Source of the DNA: Candidatus Poseidoniales archaeon
GTDB lineage: Archaea; Thermoplasmatota; Poseidoniia; Poseidoniales; Thalassarchaeaceae
Direction of reading: 5' to 3'
NCBI GenBank assembly: GCA_028821815.1
Contig: JAPKEY010000024.1
Location: 1 to 12,765, forward strand
DNA length: 12,765 nt
Part shown: positions 5,801 to 12,765 of the stretch, one piece after another
How positions within the stretch are numbered: the first letter of the stretch is position 1
Layout: every line of letters starts with the position of its first letter
Notes under the pieces: generated by a model
Databases searched by the model: none
Seen by the model: the letters and a program-made list of their open reading frames with translations, nothing else
Told to the model about the DNA's origin: nothing
Made by a program: the position numbers and the translations under genes

Positions 5801-8169
5801 TTTTGGGCCTCGCGTATTAGTAAACTATCGGCGTGTTGGCGATGTTCTCGGAAAACTTTCTCTGATTTTTGTTGAAATTGTTTGGGACTCACTTCTTCGG
5901 CACCAATTCTTCGTGGGACGATCATCGAACGTCCAGACACCTCTCTGAATCGTTTTGCAAAGAGTTGGCTATCTAGCAAATATCGTTGCAATACAGAATC
6001 ACGCTGATTGTCTTTAAACATCGGATAAATTTCATTTGTATCAATTTCTTGACCGGTTTTGAACAAGAACGAGTTTTCATCAAATGACATTTCAACCACA
6101 TGGATGTTCTTGAGGTCGCACAATCCTGCCATGAAATATCCGAGCGCCATGTTGAATGCTCGGCCTCTGCATGTTGTGATAATATATGTTGGAACAGAAG
6201 AATTCACGATTTGCTCAATGAGAATCTTGTCAGGACTTGGAACCTGAATTGAATCGATGGTGTGTTCTTCAAGGAAGCGTGCCAAGGATTCAGCCACCGG
6301 TTGAGATAACCCATACGCCCCTGACAGTAGTAGGCGTGGATCTCGGCCCCGACGAATCGTGGTCACAGTTACATTCAATAATTTGAGAACCGCTAGAGAA
6401 AGCTCACGTGTTCGACTCTTGGCTTCACCAGACCAAGAGGGTACTGTAGGCCGATATCCAGTAACTGATGTCACACTAACACGGCTCGCTTGGATTTGAT
6501 GTACACGATAGGTAGACCCGCCCAGTAGGAATACGTCACCAGGGCGTATATTTTGAACAAATGATGAGGATAATTGACCAATCATCGAACCATCCGCGCT
6601 GAAGACAAGGTAGTTGTTATCAGGGGCAATTGTACCAATGTTCGTGTAGTAAATCATCTGAGCGTAACCCCGCTTTCCGATGATGTTTTGTTCCCAATCA
6701 ACCCAAACTCTACGCTCATCCTCAAGTAAGGATAGAACTTCGATGTAATCATCATAGGAAAGGGTTCGATAGGGGTATGCTGAAGTGATGATAGAGAATG
6801 CTTCATCCATGTCAATCTCACCACATATGGTCAACCCAATGACGAATTGGGCTAGAACATCGAAGCAATTTTTTGGGAACCGAAGAAGATCCATCTCCCC
6901 GGACATGATGGCCCCTTGGAGGGCGACCAATTCGAGGAGGTCATGAGAAGAAGTGGGTAAGAAGCGGGCACGAGGAATGCCCCCCACATGGTGGCCTGCG
7001 CGTCCAATGCGCTGTAACGCCGTGGCAATAGAACCAGGGGAACCCAATTGAATGACTAGGTCCACGCTTCCAATGTCGATTCCCATCTCAAGTGAGGATG
7101 AAGATACACAACATCGTAATTCGCCACGTTTGAGTTTACGTTCTACTTCTAGGCGGATTTGCTTATCCATCGAACCATGGTGGCCTTCGACACCAGCCAC
7201 ACCCAGAACACGCAATTTTTGTGTAATGGTCTCGGTCATCTGCCGTGTATTTGCAAAAACAAGCGTGGTTGTATGGGCCTCTACAAGATCCTTGATGATG
7301 TCGACATTGTGTTCGAGTAATTGCTTGACCGGAATTTCGCTAAATTTAGGGTGTGGAAGAATGATATCCAAATCCAATTCACGAACCTCGCTCACTTTGG
7401 CGATATGGACTCTGGAAGACACTTCATCATCGAATTTAGGCAGCGGTGTATGCGATTCACTCTCACGGTCTTCTGCTTTCACTGGAACAAGAAATTGTGC
7501 CACTTCTCCCAAGGGCTCCATGGTTGCAGAAATACCTAGCCTTTGAACTGGATTTGCGATAAGTGTGTCAAGTAAGGCCATGGTTAGAGCCAAGTGTGTG
7601 CCTCGTTTGGTTGGAACAAGAGAATGCATTTCATCAATAATTAGCCACTTTAAATCCTGCATTAAGGGTCTGAATTTCTTAGAGGCTAATGCAAGGCCCA
7701 ACGATTCGGGTGTGGTGATAAGAATATGTGGTGGTTTTCTGAGCATCTTTTGCCGCTCAGATTGGGGGGTATCTCCAGTACGCAAACCAATTTTGATCTC
7801 TTGGGCTCTTCCGGGAAGGTAACGCTCTTTGATCTCGGTAAGAGGACCGATCAAATTTCGCTGGATATCGTTGGCCAGTGCCTTGATTGGGGAAATGTAT
7901 ACACAATATACCTGCTTTTCGAGATTCCCATCCATTGCCAAGCGAATAAGTTTGTCAATGATTGTCAAAAATGCAGTCAGAGTTTTCCCCGAACCAGTAG
8001 GGGAGCACAGCAATAGGTGCTCACCATCAATAATCGATGGGATTGCCATTTTTTGCGGGTCGGTAAAATCTGGGAATTTGTCCTTGAACCAATCGCGAAC
8101 CGGTTGGGATAATTTCGACAATAATACCTCGGTCTCCTCATAGGATTCTAAGTATACTGTATCTGCCAT
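2833..8169 (-). CDS. lhr: Extra-long Lhr-family ATP-dependent helicase with large C-terminal extension
   Basis: A 1778-residue superfamily 2 helicase. The Lhr core is complete: Walker A SPTGSGKT (56-63), DEMH (179-182), SATMEP (214-219), SSSLEMGIDIG (357-367) and QRIGRAGH (386-393). Next is the Lhr-specific beta-rich region with GSMIGQLSSSFV (527-538), RPGDVFLLGG (542-551) and VPSWSGE (576-582), then CRGRAFNMALGYF (667-679) and DIDPEILRRLLGG (851-863), where ordinary Lhr cores end. Lhr proteins translocate 3'-5' on single-stranded DNA and unwind DNA or RNA:DNA hybrids in repair. Archaeal members are usually about 850-950 residues and long bacterial ones about 1400-1550, so this is unusually large. 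Residues about 864-1778 contain several winged-helix-like segments (for example 1008-1062). Two similar winged-helix plus beta-rich modules lie at about 1265-1405 and 1624-1765, each with an SDP motif (1337-1339 and 1695-1697). These resemble the AlkZ/YcaQ-like part of bacterial Lhr-CTD. The start is fixed by a strong ribosome site. The helicase call is certain; the role of the tail is inference. Confidence 0.93.
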   Translation of the reverse strand: MADTVYLESYEETEVLLSKLSQPVRDWFKDKFPDFTDPQKMAIPSIIDGEHLLLCSPTGSGKTLTAFLTIIDKLIRLAMDGNLEKQVYCVYISPIKALANDIQRNLIGPLTEIKERYLPGRAQEIKIGLRTGDTPQSERQKMLRKPPHILITTPESLGLALASKKFRPLMQDLKWLIIDEMHSLVPTKRGTHLALTMALLDTLIANPVQRLGISATMEPLGEVAQFLVPVKAEDRESESHTPLPKFDDEVSSRVHIAKVSEVRELDLDIILPHPKFSEIPVKQLLEHNVDIIKDLVEAHTTTLVFANTRQMTETITQKLRVLGVAGVEGHHGSMDKQIRLEVERKLKRGELRCCVSSSSLEMGIDIGSVDLVIQLGSPGSIATALQRIGRAGHHVGGIPRARFLPTSSHDLLELVALQGAIMSGEMDLLRFPKNCFDVLAQFVIGLTICGEIDMDEAFSIITSAYPYRTLSYDDYIEVLSLLEDERRVWVDWEQNIIGKRGYAQMIYYTNIGTIAPDNNYLVFSADGSMIGQLSSSFVQNIRPGDVFLLGGSTYRVHQIQASRVSVTSVTGYRPTVPSWSGEAKSRTRELSLAVLKLLNVTVTTIRRGRDPRLLLSGAYGLSQPVAESLARFLEEHTIDSIQVPSPDKILIEQIVNSSVPTYIITTCRGRAFNMALGYFMAGLCDLKNIHVVEMSFDENSFLFKTGQEIDTNEIYPMFKDNQRDSVLQRYLLDSQLFAKRFREVSGRSMIVPRRIGAEEVSPKQFQQKSEKVFREHRQHADSLLIREAQNEIFHTDLDMEELEKFVNRMEDEGVRIVHSRVTLPSVLGMNLYMAAFEDLLSMRTRAYLVKDIDPEILRRLLGGRSRATDLDDDALNLYFQGKAKIPEDADGLLRLMEKGGGLHPDLKNPLYEDKLSDIQHETIHGWVVELAESGSITKLRATGSAEVDDKWFSMRMAEVHGTLGVLATKGAEGMDDLRELYTGGLSYELADKFDGANPTSWKSVKLMDPHEALRIKIVDMLGSEGPKTLVGLSERLPFPEAQIESLLHELEVRNIVSIGFFKQTEEGEFILRIDEHIITGGDDNIVEYRALQNLLLTKSFKQYPDALTALEDGHVMFAKMQELLDRIENFRFADWKDMKHDSDIIMGRLLHSRVGYTTKAMIPMLLGLRPEPWFSDMDAELSEKIPPHVNVERTEIVGHLPRGDENKYIQRDARNSLSNMERQMVFVKQFEELIDRKRSLSLFHRVHGVYEPMPFTQALEELIKRIGPIKLHSLRLFVSHPVELLAEVLRELEDSNKIVRVTALQPDPTDFFCVPSDATSLERAHREDRKLRILSQSDPFCSRFIQEVRYVLKQGWYYPIFKGVDPVGRILMFKVNDYLEIKDVHIPHAYLDEFSEIFEILLDNYKDTLVDVSVLHAFNGEPIHDCDENIQAIVAKLGFRTMGDNLRYIRGGVVDPRPRSLALRALFHHHRLHQDTRLENETMAVSHIPEIRDDFALRGRCEMFRVDLKSMAASQQLHQGTNLRNHQVWAPYKHFQRLLRMRGVAPDEDLLDILEFFSGHSDAKVFMDRYAMKRAEFRKLVQPLIRSGHVVQDYRGGFKTVKRLEGKETWEIKRDYLREMVAEYPVITLKQFEKLAGSPFKPEQLSSVLHEFEEEGHLIKGFLIDDLHEVCWGRQELLEDADKLPPMRDFVLPPSDPLLPYFQSLLRERFGYGSAYMVFWNEEPIAAFKANTRNDVIDVTDFVGDSEKEKEALRVMKEFAWEHNMPLKGKILERLKSR
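2875..3300 (-). repeat. Second copy of the WH-beta module within Lhr
   Basis: This codes residues about 1624-1765 of Lhr. A winged-helix-like segment (ITLKQFEKLAGSPF, 1627-1640) is followed by LHEVCW (1667-1672), VLPPSDPLLPYF (1691-1702), a beta-rich run with EPIAAFKA (1723-1730) and DVIDVTDF (1735-1742), and a closing helix. It matches the order in the copy at 3955-4377, at low identity. It lies at the extreme C-terminus, as the equivalent barrel does in YcaQ/AlkZ proteins. Confidence 0.45.
3955..4377 (-). repeat. First copy of the WH-beta module within Lhr
   Basis: This codes residues about 1265-1405 of Lhr. A winged-helix-like segment (IKLHSLRLFVSHPVELLAEV, 1269-1288) is followed by DFFCVPSD (1310-1317), ILSQSDPFCSRF (1333-1344), a beta-rich run with DPVGRILMFKV (1365-1375) and YLEIKDVHI (1378-1386), and a helix. 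The same order of elements recurs at residues 1624-1765. Confidence 0.45.
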
Positions 8170-8176
8170 GAGAAAA

Positions 8177-8183
8177 TCCTCCT
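8177..8183 (-). promoter_or_regulatory. Strong Shine-Dalgarno site of lhr
   Basis: On the minus strand AGGAGGA stands 7 nt before the ATG at 8169. It is the best ribosome site in the window, in contrast to the apparently leaderless starts of gmhA and artA, and it decides the lhr start. Confidence 0.75.
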
Positions 8184-8211
8184 ATTACGCGATGGTAAGC
8201 GTGACGAAGCG

Positions 8212-8218
8212 GTATATC
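8212..8218 (-). promoter_or_regulatory. Candidate TATA box of lhr
   Basis: The minus strand reads TTGATATACC over 8211-8220, with the core centred near 8215. A transcript starting about 27 nt downstream (near 8188) would have a leader of about 19 nt that just includes the AGGAGGA ribosome site. The call is by spacing and composition only. Confidence 0.45.
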
Positions 8219-8248
8219 AACGATTCGATGAATTGAGATGAATTGGCG

Positions 8249-8257
8249 ATAAATATG
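8249..8257 (+). promoter_or_regulatory. Candidate TATA box of glyS (and possibly rfcL)
   Basis: ATAAATATG is the most TATA-like sequence upstream of glyS. It would place transcription start near 8280 and leave a leader of about 70 nt with no visible Shine-Dalgarno before the ATG at 8349. The leader contains a perfect 5-bp hairpin, CCTAA/TTAGG, at 8294-8309 and a weaker GGGC/GCCC pair near 8323-8336. No tRNA cloverleaf or riboswitch-like fold was seen in 8170-8348. Confidence 0.35.
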
Positions 8258-8348
8258 TAAATCGTGAGTAGAGGGGTTTGTGAAACTCTGCATCCTAACT
8301 GAAATTAGGCCGATTGCTTGATGGGCTAAAGCGCCCGCGCATTGATTG

Positions 8349-10067
8349 ATGAGCGATACGCATGCGCGTCTGGAACGTCTTACTAGCATGCTGAAAAGGC
8401 GAGGTGTAATCTTGCCTGCCTTTGAAATACACGGCGGAGTTGCAGGATTATTTGATTTCGGACCAATTGGAGGGCGTTTGCGTCGACGATTGAAAAATTC
8501 GTGGCTTGAACATTGGGCTGCACAAGGAGATATTGTTGAAATTGATAGTCCAACATTAACACCTGAATCGGTATTAATCGCCAGTGGACACGTCGGGGAA
8601 TTCAATGACCACATGTCAGAATGCAACGGCTGTGGTGGAGCATTTCGGAGTGACCATTTGGTTGAAGGTAAGCATCCCAACCCAGATATGCTAACCGCAT
8701 CTGCATTAGATGAAATCATATCATCCGAGAATATCGGGTGTCCTACTTGTAAAACAAATGATTGGAAATCTGCCCGCCCAATGAATTTGATGTTCAGTAC
8801 TCGGATGGGTGCAATGAAAGGTGGACGTGTGGCCTATATGCGACCTGAAACGGCACAAGGAATGTTCATGTTATTTCCGGCATTATACCGGCACTTCCGC
8901 AATCGGTTGCCATTCGGTGCAGTCCAATCTGGCAAGGGATATCGCAACGAAATCAGTCCGCGACAAGGAATGATTCGATTGCGGGAATTCAATATGGCTG
9001 AACTTGAATATTTCATTGACCCAGAGGTTGAACCAAATCATGATTTCTCGAAATGGGAGGGGGTTGCATTCAATCTCGTTCCGGACCCAGAATTTGGAAG
9101 TCCAATCGAAATGTCCCCGAGTCAAGCGTCGGCTGAGAATGTCATTCGCCATCCTACTGTTGCCTGGTTCATGGCACGAACATGGGACTTTCTGGTTTCA
9201 GTCGGTATCGATCCGGCTAAAATCCGCTTCAGACAGCATGAAGGCACTGAAATGGCACACTATGCAACTGACTGCTGGGATGCTGAGATTCATGGTTCAT
9301 ATGGCTGGGTTGAATGTGTTGGAATCGCACACAGAGGTTGTTACGACCTTAGCGCCCATGAAACCGCTACGGGAGATACCAACCTCCGTGCATGGCGCCC
9401 ATATGATGAACCAAAAATTGTTGATAAGACCATACTTTCGGGTAACGGTTCGGTGATTGGTCCATTGTTCAAGGGAAAAGCTGGTGCTGTCAACAGTGCG
9501 CTTGAAAAATTGGAAAACTTGCCGACTAAATTACCATTTGAACTTCATCTAGAAGATGGTTCCAGTGTTACAATCGAATCGGAAATGATCGAAGAGAAGC
9601 GAATACAGAATACGGAGCATGGTGAATGGTTCCTCCCCCATGTCGTTGAACCTGCATTTGGAATCGACCGTATTCTATGGCATGTTTTAGATCACGCTTT
9701 TGATGAATCGGAGAAAGGGGGTGAACCGTACACTGTTCTGCGACTAAATCCATCGATTGCTGCTATTGACGTTGCTGTGCTCCCCCTGATGGAAAAGGAT
9801 GAGTTGGGAAATGTGGCAAATGCGATACATCGGTCTATTTGCGCCACGAAAAATCTGGCATCATACTACGATGGGTCCGGTTCGATTGGTCGACGATATG
9901 CCCGTGCCGATGAAGTCGGTGTTCCTTGGGCAGTCACCGTTGACCATGAAACTCTTCAGAATGGGTCAGTAACCATCCGCCGCCGTGATGATGGTAAACA
10001 AATGAGAATTCAACCAGATAACCTCATTACTGCACTTACATCAGATACAATCGCTAACCTGTTCTAG
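8349..10067 (+). CDS. glyS: Glycyl-tRNA synthetase, class II, archaeal/eukaryal alpha2 type
   Basis: A 572-residue enzyme, the usual archaeal length, that charges tRNA-Gly with glycine using ATP in the cytoplasm. The N-terminal catalytic domain opens with GGVAGLFDFGPIG (29-41). A zinc-ribbon-like insertion has CNGC (92-95) and CPTC (131-134). MRPETAQGMF (164-173) and class II motif 2, GYRNEISPRQGMIRLREF (197-214), follow. Motif 3 is EPAFGIDRILW (434-444). The C-terminal anticodon-binding domain starts near residue 464 (LNPSIAAIDVAVLP) and includes GRRYARADEVGVPWAV (514-529). All key blocks are intact. ATG 8349 is chosen over the in-frame TTG directly before it. rfcL follows after 40 bp on the same strand and is probably co-transcribed. 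Identity is certain. Confidence 0.97.
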   Translation: MSDTHARLERLTSMLKRRGVILPAFEIHGGVAGLFDFGPIGGRLRRRLKNSWLEHWAAQGDIVEIDSPTLTPESVLIASGHVGEFNDHMSECNGCGGAFRSDHLVEGKHPNPDMLTASALDEIISSENIGCPTCKTNDWKSARPMNLMFSTRMGAMKGGRVAYMRPETAQGMFMLFPALYRHFRNRLPFGAVQSGKGYRNEISPRQGMIRLREFNMAELEYFIDPEVEPNHDFSKWEGVAFNLVPDPEFGSPIEMSPSQASAENVIRHPTVAWFMARTWDFLVSVGIDPAKIRFRQHEGTEMAHYATDCWDAEIHGSYGWVECVGIAHRGCYDLSAHETATGDTNLRAWRPYDEPKIVDKTILSGNGSVIGPLFKGKAGAVNSALEKLENLPTKLPFELHLEDGSSVTIESEMIEEKRIQNTEHGEWFLPHVVEPAFGIDRILWHVLDHAFDESEKGGEPYTVLRLNPSIAAIDVAVLPLMEKDELGNVANAIHRSICATKNLASYYDGSGSIGRRYARADEVGVPWAVTVDHETLQNGSVTIRRRDDGKQMRIQPDNLITALTSDTIANLF

Positions 10068-10107
10068 TTGTCAATGTTCAAAGGGCGCCGCCGTTCGTAC
10101 ACTGCTG

Positions 10108-11652
10108 ATGGTTGATTCAGATTCCCCAGAGGACTGGACTGAGCGCTATCGGCCTCGCGCTACCCGTGACCTTGAAGGAAATGATACGCAGCGTAAACGA
10201 ATTCGCAACTGGCTGACATCTTGGGAGAGAGGGGTGCCCGATAAGCGGGGACTGCTTCTCTCTGGGCCACCTGGTGTAGGCAAGACGAGTCTTGCAACAG
10301 CCATTGCAAATGACATGGGGTGGGATGTCGTCGAACTGAATGCGAGTGATCAACGAAATGCTGCTGCCATTCGCCGGGCATCAACAGGTAGCGCCAATCA
10401 TTTCACATTCACAATGGATGGTTCCTTTAGTTCAGATACGAAGCGTCGTACACTCATCTTATTGGATGAGGTCGACCACCTTTCTGGTACATTCAGACAA
10501 GCTAGTGAACAGCGAATTGCAGATACACTGAGTGCTAGAATAAATTCGGATAGTAAAAAGAGTACACTGAGTGGTGATAGTGGTGGGAAGGCTGAACTCC
10601 TGGAATTGCTTGCGAATACCAAACAACCAGTTTTGCTAACATGTAACGACCCCATGCGATTGTGGGGCCGTAGTGGGCGATGGCGTACAACACGTGACCG
10701 ATTTTCACGGCTGGCAGAGATTATCGAATTCAATCGGGTATCAGACAGTGCCCTTAGACGCATTGCGAATCGTGTATTGGTTGCAGAAGGGGTTACTGCA
10801 GATGCGGTGGCAATTGACCACCTTGTAGCCGCAAATCCAGGGGATATCCGAGCCATTGTTCGTGATTTACAAGCGATTTGTGCAACCTCACCTACACACA
10901 TTAGCGAACAAGCGGTAATGGAACAAACCGTCATGGGTCAGCGTGATCACCAAATTGATTTATTCCCTGGGTTAGAGAAATTATATCGAACCCAAAATTC
11001 CAAGGAAGCTGCCCGTTTGAGTTTGATCTTAGATAAAACACCTGACGAATTTATCGCGTGGGTCACTTGGAACAATGCCTCGGTGATGCGCCAACCTGAG
11101 AGTTGGGCTCGCGCTTCTAGGACCCTTTCGATTGCAGCAAAGTCAATATTTGTTAAATTTTCAAATCTCGCCTACCGCTCATCATATTGGGGGGGGAATC
11201 TAGGTTCGTTAGCGGCGAGCGTGGCCTCCACTGAGAGACGGCCAGACAGATTTTCTTTGCAATTTCCGGCATTTTTGAGACGTGGGAATGAATCATGGCG
11301 ACGCTCCTCTATTGTCGAATGTTTGGCAGAGACTTGTGGAGCGAGTGAAATGGCAGTTCGTGAGGAATTGTGGCCCGCACTAAGAGCAATATCGAGTGAT
11401 AAACTTGAAGGTGACCCCGAAAATTTTGACATCTCCCTCGCATTTGGACTGTCATCCAGTGATCACCTTGCCCTACATGGATTACGAGCCGATCTCAAAA
11501 CAAGTAAAGCAATTGCTGAACGGTATGAGGAAATCCAAATTATCAACACATCCCCTGGAATTCAGGGGGACTTGTTACAGGTTGATGAAAAGATTAACGA
11601 AGAAACGAAAGCAGAACCTGATTCTTCTCAAAAATCGTTGGATTTCTTCTAA
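10108..11652 (+). CDS. rfcL: Replication factor C large subunit (clamp loader)
   Basis: A 514-residue AAA+ ATPase. With RFC small subunits it opens and loads the PCNA sliding clamp at primer-template junctions. WTERYRP (10-16) is the hallmark RFC N-terminus. Walker A is GPPGVGKTS (53-61), ELNASDQRN (76-84) follows, Walker B is LILLDEVDH (116-124), and sensor 1 is LLTCNDP (176-182). Between Walker B and sensor 1 there are roughly 25-30 more residues than I expect, including a Ser/Lys/Gly-rich stretch (about 146-161), so an insertion is likely. A charged tail ends in QKSLDFF (508-514), a PCNA-interacting motif one residue shorter than the canonical QxxLxxFF. Total length is slightly above typical archaeal RFC-L. 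No strong ribosome site is visible before the ATG. The gene lies 40 bp after glyS, and its TAA overlaps the trkH stop. Identity is firm. Confidence 0.95.
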   Translation: MVDSDSPEDWTERYRPRATRDLEGNDTQRKRIRNWLTSWERGVPDKRGLLLSGPPGVGKTSLATAIANDMGWDVVELNASDQRNAAAIRRASTGSANHFTFTMDGSFSSDTKRRTLILLDEVDHLSGTFRQASEQRIADTLSARINSDSKKSTLSGDSGGKAELLELLANTKQPVLLTCNDPMRLWGRSGRWRTTRDRFSRLAEIIEFNRVSDSALRRIANRVLVAEGVTADAVAIDHLVAANPGDIRAIVRDLQAICATSPTHISEQAVMEQTVMGQRDHQIDLFPGLEKLYRTQNSKEAARLSLILDKTPDEFIAWVTWNNASVMRQPESWARASRTLSIAAKSIFVKFSNLAYRSSYWGGNLGSLAASVASTERRPDRFSLQFPAFLRRGNESWRRSSIVECLAETCGASEMAVREELWPALRAISSDKLEGDPENFDISLAFGLSSSDHLALHGLRADLKTSKAIAERYEEIQIINTSPGIQGDLLQVDEKINEETKAEPDSSQKSLDFF

Positions 11653-12765
11653 TTCTTATTTTCTCTGCGCCAGGTTCGAGGGTGGAACAATACCAATACA
11701 GTGAGTAATTCCAATCGACCTGCCCACATTAGAAGCGATGTGTAGAATAGCGAATACCAGTTAAGGCCCGCCCATGTAGATGTCGGGCCAAAAGCACCCA
11801 AAGCTGGGCCGGTGTTTCCAAGTGCAGCGAAGATTACAGATAGGATTGTTTCCAACGAATGTGTAGGCTCAAATAACGCTAGCACGACAAGGCTAGTCAT
11901 CGCTAGGGCAGCCCAAGTAGCCAGCATTCCGATAACAACCCACATTCGTGAATCATCGACCACTTCCCCATTCATTCGAACACTGACAATAGCTCTGGGC
12001 TGAACCATACGATGAATTTCACGCCGTGCGAGAACGAAAGCTAATCGAAGACGCAAAATCTTCAACCCACCACTCGTAGATCCGGCTGAAGCCCCCACGA
12101 CCATTAGGAAGAGGAGTACAAACAGAGATAGAACGGGCCAACTCGCGAAATCTGCACTAGCATAACCGGTTGATGTACCAATGGCAGCCGCTTGGAATGC
12201 CCCGTGCCGCAAAGCATCACCCCATTCCCAACCAGCACTGTGAACGAGATTGATTGTGAAGATTGCCCAAGCACCTGCAAGAACGAGGAAATATACTCGC
12301 AACTCCTGATCATTGACAACTTTGGTATATTCCTTTAGAAGAAGGAAATGAAAAAGCGTGAAATTGATACCGGTAGCGACCATGAAGAAGGTGATGATTC
12401 CTTCAACAAGGGGACTATCGAAATCCATAATTCCACCGTCTGTCGTGCCAAAACCACCTGAAGGCATTGTGGTTAATGAATAATTGATTGCATTGAACCA
12501 ATGTAGGTCAGCCCACCACATCAGCAGGATGAATTCGAGCACTGTGAATCCAATGTAGATGCCCCAAAGTGCCTGTGCTGTTTCTTGAAGTCGTGGTCGG
12601 AGTCTACTCAGTGAAGGACCTGTTAATTCGGCACGGGCAATAGACATGCCACCGCCTAGTGCACGACTTAATAGCAGCATACCAAGCATGATGATTCCCA
12701 TTCCCCCTAGCCACTGTGTGAATGAACGCCAAAACAAAATTGCATAAGGTTGGCTAGCAATGCAG
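11649..12765 (-). CDS. trkH: TrkH/KtrB-type potassium transporter membrane subunit, C-terminal part (5' end outside window)
   Basis: An integral membrane protein that forms the K+ translocation path of Trk/Ktr systems, normally gated by a cytoplasmic TrkA/KtrA RCK protein. The frame is open to the right edge (372 codons present). The visible N-terminus carries ILFWRSFTQWLGGMGII, which in this family follows the first pore loop, so the first membrane segments and filter 1 are missing. Remaining pore loops are visible. TTMPSGGFGTTD is loop 2, GTSTGY is loop 3, followed by the family block GASAGSTSGGLKILR, and ALGNTGPALG is loop 4. Hydrophobic segments alternate with these loops. The C-terminus ends in RTWRRENKN. 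A TTG at 12737 is in frame, but homology continues upstream of it, so it is not the start. No trkA is in the window. Its TAG shares bases with the rfcL TAA. Confidence 0.92.
   Translation of the reverse strand, partial: CIASQPYAILFWRSFTQWLGGMGIIMLGMLLLSRALGGGMSIARAELTGPSLSRLRPRLQETAQALWGIYIGFTVLEFILLMWWADLHWFNAINYSLTTMPSGGFGTTDGGIMDFDSPLVEGIITFFMVATGINFTLFHFLLLKEYTKVVNDQELRVYFLVLAGAWAIFTINLVHSAGWEWGDALRHGAFQAAAIGTSTGYASADFASWPVLSLFVLLFLMVVGASAGSTSGGLKILRLRLAFVLARREIHRMVQPRAIVSVRMNGEVVDDSRMWVVIGMLATWAALAMTSLVVLALFEPTHSLETILSVIFAALGNTGPALGAFGPTSTWAGLNWYSLFYTSLLMWAGRLELLTVLVLFHPRTWRRENKN
11650..11667 (+). terminator. Possible T-rich terminator for rfcL
   Basis: Immediately at and after the rfcL stop the plus strand is pyrimidine/T-rich, including TTCTTATTTTCTCT. 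Archaeal RNA polymerase terminates at oligo-T tracts, so this is a plausible stop site, lying inside the 3' end of trkH. Weak evidence. Confidence 0.3.

Noticed and set aside
7052..7546. Plus-strand 164-codon frame antisense to the lhr helicase domain
   Set aside because: Ser/Thr/Arg-rich composition typical of an antisense shadow; the opposite strand encodes conserved helicase motifs.
8170..8348. Possible tRNA or small RNA gene in the largest intergenic gap
   Set aside because: No cloverleaf arms, no GGTTC-A-A-C-like T-loop and no terminal stem; only short hairpins and TATA-like elements.
8138..8719. Minus-strand open frame of 193 codons across the lhr 5' end and the glyS 5' half
   Set aside because: It overlaps two well-supported genes, spans their promoter region and shows no recognisable motif; it is a shadow frame.
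10074..10115. A 13-codon ORF (MFKGRRRSYTADG) ending inside the rfcL start region
   Set aside because: Basic peptide without a Shine-Dalgarno; short ORFs of this size occur by chance. An upstream regulatory ORF cannot be excluded but has no positive support.
10398..10934. Minus-strand 178-codon frame antisense to rfcL
   Set aside because: It covers the conserved Walker B and sensor regions of rfcL on the other strand and has no motif of its own.

Overview
The window reads as a chromosomal segment of an archaeon, most likely a marine planktonic euryarchaeote of the Poseidoniales/Marine Group II or III type. Archaea-specific genes are present: TiaS (agmatidine synthesis on tRNA-Ile2), archaeosortase A, an archaeal/eukaryal-type glycyl-tRNA synthetase and the large subunit of the replication clamp loader. 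Starts that sit about 30 nt from a TATA-like element, the moderate GC content and the dense packing fit this. The genus-level placement is inference; the archaeal assignment is firm. No mobile element, CRISPR array, rRNA or tRNA was found.

Layout. Positions 1-1795 (minus strand) hold a tight operon: a SIS-fold phosphoheptose isomerase (gmhA-like), a HAD-family heptose bisphosphate phosphatase (gmhB-like) and the N-terminal half of tiaS, which runs off the left edge. A 59-bp divergent gap with a near-palindromic TATA element separates this operon from an archaeosortase A gene (plus, 1855-2841). The archaeosortase gene overlaps tail to tail with a very large Lhr-family helicase gene (minus, 8169-2833, 1778 aa). 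A 179-bp divergent control region (8170-8348) follows. Next come glyS and rfcL on the plus strand, 40 bp apart, and finally a TrkH-type potassium transporter subunit (minus, 5' end beyond the right edge) whose stop codon overlaps that of rfcL.

How the genes fit together. gmhA and gmhB supply two of the steps that turn sedoheptulose 7-phosphate into an activated heptose for surface glycans. The divergently transcribed archaeosortase processes and anchors C-terminally tagged surface proteins, so the left third may serve the cell envelope; that link is inferred from position only. tiaS, glyS, rfcL and lhr are information-processing genes.

The most unusual object is the Lhr protein. It has a complete helicase core followed by roughly 900 extra residues, in which I see two divergent copies of a winged-helix plus beta-rich module resembling the AlkZ/YcaQ-like domain of long bacterial Lhr proteins. 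I did not find a clearly new multi-gene system; most genes belong to known families. No stretch longer than 300 bp lacks a gene.
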